The position numbers were made by a program, and so were the translations under genes. Of a DNA stretch of 9,072 nucleotides, positions 1 to 4,849 are shown in pieces (the first letter of the stretch is position 1; the number at the start of each line of letters is the position of its first letter). Source of the stretch: Candidatus Helarchaeota archaeon (GTDB lineage Archaea > Asgardarchaeota > Lokiarchaeia > Helarchaeales > HEL-GB-A). The notes under the pieces are model-generated. The model saw nothing but the letters and a program-made list of their open reading frames with translations, was not told the origin of the DNA and searched no databases. The DNA is taken from positions 1 to 9,072 of the forward strand of contig JAEOSY010000601.1 of assembly GCA_016840125.1 (NCBI GenBank), given 5' to 3'.

Positions 1-238
1 GGGCATTCCAATCGAAGAACTTCTCAAAGTGGGGGTGGGCGAAATACTTCTTGGTTCGGATGAGAAAAAATTCTTGGTAAGTCTGAGGTGGAGTAAGCCG
101 GTCAATATTCGTAAAAATACCAATCGAAGTGTTTAATTGCTGTGAAAGGGCATGGCGAAACGCATTCCCGGAAATGAATCGAGGATCCCCCGAATACTCT
201 GAATGAAATTTGAACAGTAAACGAAGCAATTCGCTCAT
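1..238 (-). CDS. RAMP-like (possible CRISPR-associated) protein, N-terminal part
   Basis: A 79-codon open frame without stops runs from an ATG at 238 off the left edge, so only the N-terminus is visible. It opens with a strand-like segment (LLRLLFKFHSEY) followed by RFISGNAFRHALS, which has the form of the early RAMP motif (strand, then 'IPGsslrgal' helix) shared by Cas5, Cas6 and Cas7 proteins. The start abuts the stop of the upstream gene (TAA directly followed by ATG, no gap), so the two are almost certainly co-transcribed and translationally coupled, and the neighbour also looks like a RAMP. In CRISPR type III or I systems such proteins form the backbone or the crRNA-processing part of the effector. 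No cas10, cas1 or repeat array is visible, so subtype is unknown. The assignment is motif-based inference; another nucleotide-binding protein with a ferredoxin-like fold is possible. Confidence 0.6.
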   Translation of the reverse strand, partial: MSELLRLLFKFHSEYSGDPRFISGNAFRHALSQQLNTSIGIFTNIDRLTPPQTYQEFFLIRTKKYFAHPHFEKFFDWNA

Positions 239-670
239 TTACGAAGAAACCTCTTGGATCTCAAGTTCTTTTTTTCCCGTCAATGGAAATTTAACTACCT
301 CGTTCGCAACAATCCCTTGAAATTCCTTGTCCAATTTTTTACCTTGAACTTTGGGTAATTTGAATTGAATCGTATATCCTCCACTATTTCCACCGTCTTG
401 CGATTCAGCCTGTTCATCAGAATCAAGTGTCCGTTGGTCTACTTTACTTGCACCCCGCACAGTTTTTGGTTTCATCGGGAGAATGGCAGCTCGCCCATAG
501 CCTTGAGCTCGCATACCACCCAAGAGGAAGTCGTACTGGTACTCCTGATTCATGGTCTTCAGAAATTCGAGCGCCTTCTGGAGAACTACTCGATGGTTGG
601 GATTCTCCTCAATTAGAATGAGATTCAAGGGCGCTTTAATCATAACACCCACCACGGTTTCCATGGTCAT
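239..670 (-). CDS. Cas7/RAMP-like protein fragment (C-terminal part)
   Basis: This 143-residue frame starts at ATG 670 (second ATG at 664). Residues 50-60 read LGGMRAQGYGR, the glycine-rich loop (GG-x5-G-x-G) typical of the C-terminal half of CRISPR RAMP proteins such as Csm3, Cmr4 and Csx7. The preceding strand-loop-helix (residues 4-46) fits the second ferredoxin-like half. An acidic Gly/Ser linker (about 83-98) leads to a further strand-rich tail, an odd extension. Cas7 proteins are usually 200-350 residues, so the N-terminal half is missing. Upstream of the ATG the same frame continues in coding-like fashion (KIPLTRVINNAQSHQTY) up to a TGA at 722-724. There is no clear Shine-Dalgarno site before ATG 670. 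I therefore read this as the intact 3' part of a decayed gene; a genuine short gene is the alternative. It abuts the partial RAMP-like gene at 1-238. Confidence 0.55.
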   Translation of the reverse strand: MTMETVVGVMIKAPLNLILIEENPNHRVVLQKALEFLKTMNQEYQYDFLLGGMRAQGYGRAAILPMKPKTVRGASKVDQRTLDSDEQAESQDGGNSGGYTIQFKLPKVQGKKLDKEFQGIVANEVVKFPLTGKKELEIQEVSS

Positions 671-878
671 ATACGTTTGATGCGACTGGGCATTATTTAT
701 AACGCGCGTAAGGGGAATTTTTCAAGGAGAATTTATGAGGATAGCGTCTAACTGGTCATCGAGTCGACCTTCATCAGGAATCCCGGACTATAGTGATTAA
801 GAGTTCTTTCTCAGTGACGCTGAAACGTTAGAAAGTTCGTAACACGGTCTTTAGAGATTTTTCTCCTCGGAGATTCAC
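239..878 (-). pseudogene. Possible decayed RAMP gene including upstream remnant
   Basis: Behind a TATA-like box (905-914), a GTG at 878-876 lies where a leaderless archaeal start would be expected. It reads MNLRGEKSLKTVLRTF, then TAA (828-830), then RFSVTEKELLITIVRDS, then two TGA codons (771-776). A one-base frame change near 780 gives IPDEGRLDDQLDAILINSP, then TGA (722-724), then KIPLTRVINNAQSHQTY, which runs straight into the RAMP-like open frame at 670. The total of about 213 codons is near the size of a small Cas7-type protein. The resemblance of SLKTVLR to the RAMP N-terminal helix motif is weak, and short open stretches can arise by chance. Sequencing or assembly error is also possible. 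This entry includes the open part, annotated separately as a CDS. Confidence 0.35.
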
Positions 879-904
879 GGTTTAGTTTCTAGATCTCGCT
901 AGGA

Positions 905-914
905 GTTTAAATAT
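905..914 (-). promoter_or_regulatory. TATA-box candidate for the RAMP-like genes
   Basis: The minus strand reads ATATTTAAAC preceded by a purine-rich A run, as expected for a BRE and TATA box. A start site about 26 bases on (near 883) would give an almost leaderless transcript beginning at the GTG at 878. This placement is the main support for a former gene start there. Confidence 0.4.
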
Positions 915-1136
915 CTTTTTTGAAAAAAATATTGTACCCGTTTCCTCTATCGACGGGCTCGGATAAATTGTTCAGATTTGTCCAAATTTATGGATAGAGT
1001 ATGAAAGGTGGTGATTTGGAGTCTGGTTTTGGATAGGGGTACTTTTTGGAGTAGTCGTATTAGTTGGGTATGGTTTGAAATCCCATTTTAAATCAGCTTC
1101 ACAATTAAAGCGGCGAGACGAGTTCTTGAGAAAAGT

Positions 1137-1143
1137 AAAAAAA
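1137..1143 (-). terminator. T-tract terminator candidate for the roadblock operon
   Basis: Seven T residues in a row on the minus strand, about 115 bases beyond the stop of the second roadblock gene, fit the U-tract termination signal used by archaeal RNA polymerase. No strong hairpin accompanies it. Confidence 0.35.
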
Positions 1144-1256
1144 GCATCCTCCAAAAGTTATCCTTTTTTTGAAGAGAGATGTTCTGGAGATTAAGAACCG
1201 ACTGTCCTCAAAAGTTGAAGATGGTGCAGTTGATACTTAAATGGGCTCAGGATTGT

Positions 1257-1745
1257 TTAGTAGGTGAATTTTAAGGCGTTCTTGTTGTCACTGAGCCATG
1301 AAGAAATAATATTATAAATTTGCAATGCTACAGTGTTAATTTTTCCTTTAAAATGTCGATTTGATGAATTTAAACTGACGAGCAACCAAAATCGATCTAC
1401 GGATGGAAAATCACCCAGTTCACGAATGAAAACAGATACTTGTGGAAACTCAAATTTTAATTCAGAACACTTGCCAAGGGTTCTATTTTCGCTCTGATAA
1501 ATATCAAACGTGGTTTGAATGTTTGATGCGAAAGACAGAGCATTGACTCTTGAGTCGTATAGATTGGACTGCACTATTACCTGACCACTTTGAATAACTA
1601 GAGCCCCATAGTATTTTTTTTGATCGATAAGATCATCAAGTACTTTACTACATAACTTCAGTTCTCGAGGAGGAAGTTCGAATGATATTAGAGTTTTAGC
1701 ATTCTTTGGAGGGCATTCTCTTATCCTTTTTTCCAACTTCAACAC
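1257..1745 (-). CDS. Roadblock/LC7-like protein
   Basis: A 162-residue cytosolic protein with no signal peptide or membrane segment. Residues 35-82 carry the roadblock pattern: a helix (VLDDLIDQKK), a strand-turn-strand (YYGALVIQSGQVIVQS) and an alanine-containing helix (NALSFASNIQTTF). Strands around 103-127 (SVFIREL; FWLLVSLN) and a final helix (134-150) complete the alpha/beta fold. Roadblock proteins dimerise and bind or regulate small Ras-like GTPases (MglB, LAMTOR); which GTPase this one serves is unknown. The start is GTG at 1745: an in-frame TGA lies shortly upstream and no ATG start is available, with TTG as the next codon. It lies 40 bases behind another roadblock gene and is probably the second gene of that operon. 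The basic 30-residue N-terminal extension and short C-terminal tail are unusual. The two paralogues are clearly diverged (GALVI and GSLIV at matching positions). Confidence 0.75.
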   Translation of the reverse strand: MLKLEKRIRECPPKNAKTLISFELPPRELKLCSKVLDDLIDQKKYYGALVIQSGQVIVQSNLYDSRVNALSFASNIQTTFDIYQSENRTLGKCSELKFEFPQVSVFIRELGDFPSVDRFWLLVSLNSSNRHFKGKINTVALQIYNIISSWLSDNKNALKFTY

Positions 1746-1785
1746 CGCGCTTGATTGAAACCCTCATGAAAAAGCCATGAAAATG

Positions 1786-2160
1786 TTACGAGAGAGAAAA
1801 AAGCCCGATATTATTGGCTATTTTATTGGTGCGTCGTAAAAAACACCGCTCACTGGGGTTCATAATCATAATTAGCAGGATAAAATCGTAGATTTGATTG
1901 GGGTAGGTGACCTTTCGAATGAAAACTTTCATGCCAGAGTAGTTAATAACAATATTATCGGGTTCATCATGTAAAACACCTTCAAAACTAAATATAGCCG
2001 CAGCCTTTGCCGCCAAGGTATCAACTTTGATTTCATCCGGCATTACTTTCGAACTTTGGATAATTAATCCTTCGTTAGATACGATTAAACTTCCGAGGAA
2101 GCCCTGCTCTCGAATTACTCGATTAAAATCATCTTGCATATTAAATACGTTCGTTTTCAT
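1786..2160 (-). CDS. Roadblock/LC7-domain protein
   Basis: A 124-residue protein that is essentially one roadblock domain. Residues 10-19 form the first helix, 21-37 (FLGSLIVSNEGLIIQSS) the diagnostic strand-turn-strand with an acidic-glycine turn, 46-60 the alanine-rich helix (LAAKAAAIF), then strands 70-84 (IVINYSGMKVFIRKV) and 91-100 (YDFILLIMIM), and a last helix (102-117). Family members act as small-GTPase scaffolds or activators (MglB, LC7, LAMTOR); this is the likely role, with unknown partner. The ATG at 2160 is supported by a Shine-Dalgarno-like AAGGGAG seven bases upstream (2168-2174). It is the first gene of a likely operon with the second roadblock gene, suggesting that the two products may form a heterodimer, as LAMTOR pairs do. 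Both end in a similar strand-helix arrangement. Confidence 0.85.
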   Translation of the reverse strand: MKTNVFNMQDDFNRVIREQGFLGSLIVSNEGLIIQSSKVMPDEIKVDTLAAKAAAIFSFEGVLHDEPDNIVINYSGMKVFIRKVTYPNQIYDFILLIMIMNPSERCFLRRTNKIANNIGLFSLS

Positions 2161-2167
2161 AAAATAA

Positions 2168-2193
2168 CTCCCTTAAACGGGTTTTTATTTTTA
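2168..2193 (-). promoter_or_regulatory. Promoter and ribosome-binding site of the roadblock operon
   Basis: The minus strand shows TTAAAAAT (about 2193-2186) as a TATA candidate and AAGGGAG (2174-2168) seven bases before ATG 2160. The TATA would place the transcript start around 2164, downstream of the ribosome site, so either the true TATA lies further upstream or the AAGGGAG is not used. The ribosome site fixes the start codon if it is real. Confidence 0.4.
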
Positions 2194-2892
2194 AGAGGAT
2201 CCTTTTTCTTCAGGAGGAGTCATTCCTATTAATAGAAACTTCAAAACGACTTTTAAGCCCCGAGAAAAAATTTGGACCAGATGCGAAAGATAGACTGTTT
2301 CTACTCCGCACAGTCCCTTGTTTAGATTTAGTCAGAGCCTTCCATCCTCGAAAGAAGGAATTTGTAATATTCACAAGACTATAATTGTAGAGAGAGTTAG
2401 TGTCAAAATTGCATTCCGCTATCTCGAATCAATTATTGTGCAATCTTTGATTGTATGTTATTGAACGGGCTCACTTTTCGCAGAGGTGTAGATGACTCAT
2501 TATTCCATATATATAAACCTTGAGAGTTAGAGGAAAAGTCAGAATCCACACTGCTTCAGATGTCTAAGGGGCGATTCGTCTTATAAATTCATCTGCCAAC
2601 TCTCATTTCAACATTATACGAATTGGACATGTTCCCCCCACTCTGATTCTAGGTTTGTACATTTCACAGAAGAATCCGAGGGCGAGTAGGGACGCACAGA
2701 AATCCGAATAAGGGGGCGTTAATGAAATCCCAATGGAGCGAAACTTTCTTTTTAAGTTAAGAATTGGGAGCTAAACTCCGAGAGATTGTTCCTGATGACC
2801 AGAATTTTGACAATCTCAAATTCTCATTTTTTTTATGGGACTTAAAAGAACTTCAACACTTATGAGGGTAAAGCAGTGTGAGCTGATGTAAC
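2194..2892. other. Gene-free stretch with an orphan promoter
   Basis: No supportable gene is present. Forward frames show only short open runs separated by stops, such as 46 codons between about 2530 and 2688 and a coding-like peptide (ELGAKLREIVPDDQNFDN) near 2758-2815. These could be gene remnants but carry no recognisable domain. The main features are the strong forward TATA at 2508-2517 and a weaker TATA-like site (about 2841-2849) that may serve the longin-like gene. Confidence 0.5.
2508..2517 (+). promoter_or_regulatory. Strong TATA box with no gene behind it
   Basis: The sequence ATATATATAAAC is one of the best archaeal TATA matches in the window. A transcript start is expected near 2538. 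Only an eight-codon frame (ATG 2560, MSKGRFVL) follows, so the box may drive a non-coding RNA, or a gene that has since decayed. Confidence 0.45.
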
Positions 2893-3303
2893 TTGATCCA
2901 TCATGTCTATATAATTGGAGTGAATGGTGTATGTGTTTTTAATAAACCCCCTAAAGCTAGTACTCAAGATCATGATCTGGAATCCAAGGGGAAAGATCTA
3001 CAACCTTCTGCAGCGCTAATCACAGCGGTATTCATCTTTTCCAGAGAAGTCATTGGGGAACCAATCAGGACTCTGGAGACCGAAAGTTTTAAGTTTGTTT
3101 TTAAATCCGATGAGGAGTTTCTCTTCGCGCTTTGGGTCGATAAATTGGATTCCGAACAATTCTGCCAGAGTTTATTGAAAGTCATAAGGATGTCATTCTA
3201 TCAGAATTTTCCACAGGCCCCTATTCAATGTCGAACAGGTAATATGAACTGCTTTTCAAGTTTTAATACACCTTTGACCAACATCCTGAAGGTTGTGTGT
3301 TAG
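2893..3303 (+). CDS. Longin-like small protein (Asgard type)
   Basis: A 136-residue cytosolic protein. Residues 2-16 (IHHVYIIGVNGVCVFNK) form an N-terminal strand-turn-strand, followed after a polar loop by a helix (38-52, SAALITAVFIFSREV), strands (64-71 FKFVFK; 76-84 FLFALWVDK) and a helix (88-105). This order, with 'sgfltAi..fs.ei' style spacing, resembles the longin-like or profilin-like small proteins common in Asgard genomes, which share ancestry with roadblock and longin domains that work with small GTPases. The fold is inferred from pattern and the function is unknown. The start is TTG at 2893, as an in-frame TGA at 2884-2886 bars any earlier start and no ATG follows near the N-terminus. 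A nine-codon upstream frame (ATG 2862) ends two bases before it. The TFB gene starts 28 bases downstream, so the two are probably co-transcribed. The Cys-containing tail after residue 110 is shorter than is usual. Confidence 0.6.
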   Translation: MIHHVYIIGVNGVCVFNKPPKASTQDHDLESKGKDLQPSAALITAVFIFSREVIGEPIRTLETESFKFVFKSDEEFLFALWVDKLDSEQFCQSLLKVIRMSFYQNFPQAPIQCRTGNMNCFSSFNTPLTNILKVVC

Positions 3304-3331
3304 AATATTGGACTAACTTAGTAGAGCAGAA

Positions 3332-4279
3332 GTGATTGATCGCGTGATGAGTATGGTTATCGTTAGTGAGTTTAATACTGAGAAAATTTTCCTTCCACCC
3401 TATTTCGACTGTTGCGAAAATCCCACGATTATTCGAGTTGGGGGGATCCTCACATGTAAGAATTGTGGAATCACGCATGAACCCATTATGAAGGGATCCT
3501 TCAGCAATCCTAATAGTAAAGTGCACAGTCTGCCGACAGTTCGAAATCAGTATTTGACCTACGGGAGCAGGACAACCTTTACTGTTACGGGATTGCCGCC
3601 AAAACGGCGACTGACATTTCAGCGCCTGGCTAAGCTCAATAATCATATTAAGAATTCAAATGAGGGGAATATGCGGATTGCTAGCAAATTTCTGTTAACC
3701 GTGGTGGGTCAACTTGAAATTCCAAAATCCATCCAAAACTTTGCCTCATACCTCTATAAAAGGGTCGTCGATGCGCGGTTGGTAAAGGGGCGGAGTATCA
3801 AAGAGATGGTTGTTGCATGTCTGTATATAGCATGTAATCTAAAGCAGTATCCCCGCCATATTTCTGACTTTGTGAGTAAATCACTCATCCAAGAAAAGAA
3901 AATTCGGAAAGCGTATACTTTAGTTTTAGCCACTTTTAAACTGAGGTTGATAAATTTCTCGGTAGAGTTTTACCTCGAAAAATATCATACTGAATTAGAT
4001 CTGCCGCCTACTTTCAAACGCTTGGGGAGACAAATAACCAAACTCCTCGCTACCAATGGAATTAACACGATGGTAAATTCGAGAGGATTTGCAGCAGCTA
4101 TCATTTATTTCGCCTCGAGAAAACTTGACCCTCAAAAACGAATCCGACAAAAGACCCTCTCCAAAATTACCAAAGTTACTGAATTGACTATCCGCAAATA
4201 TGTAAAAGAAATAGACAAAATCTTCTGTTTTGAAGACATTTCAAGTGCCGCTCATTTAAAAATCGGTGAGTTGTGCTAA
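3332..4279 (+). CDS. tfb: Transcription initiation factor TFB (TFIIB homologue)
   Basis: A 315-residue TFB, which bridges TBP-bound TATA/BRE DNA and RNA polymerase. The N-terminal zinc ribbon spans 27-46, with CKNCG at 42-46 but an adjacent CysCys (27-28) instead of a C-x2-C pair. The B-linker region contains YGSRTTF (77-83), a form of the conserved 'GS.T.f' stretch. The first cyclin repeat (about 95-190) holds GRSIKEMVVACLYIACN (153-169), the family signature. The second (about 208-300) holds GFAAAIIYFAS and VTELTIRKYVKEI (282-294), the DNA-recognition helix-turn-helix. Length is typical. I used GTG at 3332; ATG at 3347 or 3353 is possible and would leave the zinc ribbon intact. It is likely co-transcribed with the upstream longin-like gene and followed by a T tract. 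Archaea with several TFBs use extra copies for specific promoters; the altered ribbon hints at such a copy. Confidence 0.93.
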   Translation: MIDRVMSMVIVSEFNTEKIFLPPYFDCCENPTIIRVGGILTCKNCGITHEPIMKGSFSNPNSKVHSLPTVRNQYLTYGSRTTFTVTGLPPKRRLTFQRLAKLNNHIKNSNEGNMRIASKFLLTVVGQLEIPKSIQNFASYLYKRVVDARLVKGRSIKEMVVACLYIACNLKQYPRHISDFVSKSLIQEKKIRKAYTLVLATFKLRLINFSVEFYLEKYHTELDLPPTFKRLGRQITKLLATNGINTMVNSRGFAAAIIYFASRKLDPQKRIRQKTLSKITKVTELTIRKYVKEIDKIFCFEDISSAAHLKIGELC

Positions 4280-4304
4280 ACGCGTTTGGTCGTTTTGAAC
4301 CGTC

Positions 4305-4310
4305 TTTTTT
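4305..4310 (+). terminator. T-tract terminator candidate after TFB
   Basis: Six T residues 26 bases beyond the TFB stop, in a moderately T-rich setting, fit archaeal U-tract termination. Confidence 0.4.
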
Positions 4311-4368
4311 AGTTGAAAAAAAGTTGGACAATCTTGGACGCTATTAAGCTTTTTGTTCCAAAGCTAGT

Positions 4369-4551
4369 ATGCTACTCTCAATTTCCCAAGCGGCAACGAT
4401 CTTCGGGGTGTGTTTTAAGACATTGCGCCGGTGGCATACCCGAGGCATGCTCTATCCGGATTGTCGCACCCCTGGAGGACATAGACGTTATGGGTTACAA
4501 ACCTTGGAAACATTTCTGCATGCTGGCATGTCGCCGAACGGAAATCGGTAG
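4369..4551 (+). CDS. MerR-type HTH protein, IS607 recombinase N-terminal-like
   Basis: A 60-residue protein. Residues 3-49 match the MerR/HTH-17 DNA-binding domain: LSISQAATIFGV (first helix), KTLRRWHTRGML (recognition helix) and RTPGGHRRYGLQTLETFL (wing). The RTPGGHRRY wing is the hallmark of the N-terminal domain of IS607-family serine recombinases (TnpA), where it directs DNA binding. A full TnpA is about 190-220 residues with a catalytic resolvase domain ('YARVSS..Q') next; here a stop follows the HTH and none of the three forward frames shows that domain before 4740. It is thus either a remnant of an IS607-type element or a stand-alone small regulator or excisionase-like protein. No TnpB or inverted repeats are visible (IS607 elements lack terminal repeats). 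A weak TATA-like TATTAA (4342-4347) would fit a leaderless start at ATG 4369. Confidence 0.65.
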   Translation: MLLSISQAATIFGVCFKTLRRWHTRGMLYPDCRTPGGHRRYGLQTLETFLHAGMSPNGNR

Positions 4552-4701
4552 AAGAAGCGTGGCGATCCAGATCCCATATAAGATTTTTAACAGGACTCGT
4601 ACACCCTTGTTGGAGAGAAAACAAATCACGAGATCGCCTGTCATCATCGTCCAATGTTAATTAATGTCTAATCCTATTTAAGATGCTAATTTTTCCCTTT
4701 A

Positions 4702-4714
4702 ACTTTTATAAAAA
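4702..4714 (+). promoter_or_regulatory. Strong TATA box before a foldable segment
   Basis: CTTTTATAAAAAAAG is a good TATA match on the plus strand. A start about 26 bases from its centre falls near 4735, directly at the first base of the outer stem of the candidate RNA. It could equally be an AT-rich intergenic tract. Confidence 0.4.
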
Positions 4715-4734
4715 AAGTAGGAATTTTAGACTCA

Positions 4735-4807
4735 GGTCACGTCGAACCGTGCTTTCGTTTCGCCTCGCAGGAATGATGATGGAGACTTAGTTTTCGAGGG
4801 ATGTGAC
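4735..4807 (+). ncRNA. Candidate small structured RNA
   Basis: GTCAC (4736-4740) can pair with GTGAC (4803-4807), enclosing a CGAA/TTCG hairpin (4743-4746 with 4754-4757, seven-base loop) and a CCTCG/CGAGG stem (4763-4767 with 4795-4799). Together these form a possible three-way junction. The expected transcript start from the upstream TATA coincides with the outer stem. The stems are short (4-5 pairs), an alternative CGTGC/GCACG pairing exists, and no known RNA family was recognised. Chance folding is a real alternative. Confidence 0.25.
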
Positions 4808-4822
4808 ATGGATGGCACGTAT

Positions 4823-4830
4823 AAAAAAAA
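4823..4830 (-). terminator. T-tract terminator of the surface-protein gene
   Basis: Eight T residues in a row on the minus strand, 19 bases after the stop codon of the surface protein, fit archaeal U-tract termination well. Confidence 0.55.
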
Positions 4831-4849
4831 GTAGAAGAATTAATGGATT

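Larger units (their letters stand above)
879..1256. other. Gene-free stretch
   Basis: I see no supportable gene here. A 60-codon minus-strand frame (972-1154) is rich in Thr, Pro and Asn, has no recognisable domain and no start signal, and is probably chance. Notable items are the TATA-like box near 905-914 and a seven-base T tract on the minus strand (1143-1137) that could end the roadblock transcript. No tRNA or CRISPR repeat was seen by eye. Confidence 0.5.
4552..4849. other. Gene-free stretch with promoter and foldable segment
   Basis: No protein gene is supported. Frames seen here are in the shadow of the HTH gene or of the end of the surface protein. The stretch contains a strong forward TATA (4702-4714), a foldable segment just behind it (4735-4807), and the minus-strand T tract (4830-4823) that probably ends the surface-protein transcript. 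Confidence 0.5.

Noticed and set aside
365..621. Two plus-strand open frames over the RAMP-like gene
   Set aside because: They lie antisense to the RAMP-like frame, which has recognisable motifs; their proteins show no domain and no start signal.
722..790. Stop codons TGA and TAG upstream of the RAMP fragment read as selenocysteine or pyrrolysine
   Set aside because: A TAA stop and a frame change lie in the same stretch, and no recoding element was seen, so decay or error is simpler.
780..850. A lone CRISPR repeat near the RAMP genes
   Set aside because: No second copy and no regular spacing anywhere in the window.
972..1154. A 60-residue minus-strand frame
   Set aside because: Thr/Pro/Asn-rich low-complexity protein, no domain, no ribosome site; its T tract start region looks intergenic.
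2970..3646. Minus-strand frames opposite the longin-like and TFB genes
   Set aside because: They are shadows of well-supported plus-strand genes.
4313..4660. A 115-residue plus-strand frame and a minus-strand frame over the HTH gene
   Set aside because: The HTH frame has a clear family match; the others have none, and the 115-residue frame shows no resolvase motif.
4735..4820. A tRNA or C/D box RNA
   Set aside because: No T-loop, no anticodon arm of normal size, and no box D (CTGA) after the box C-like ATGATGA.
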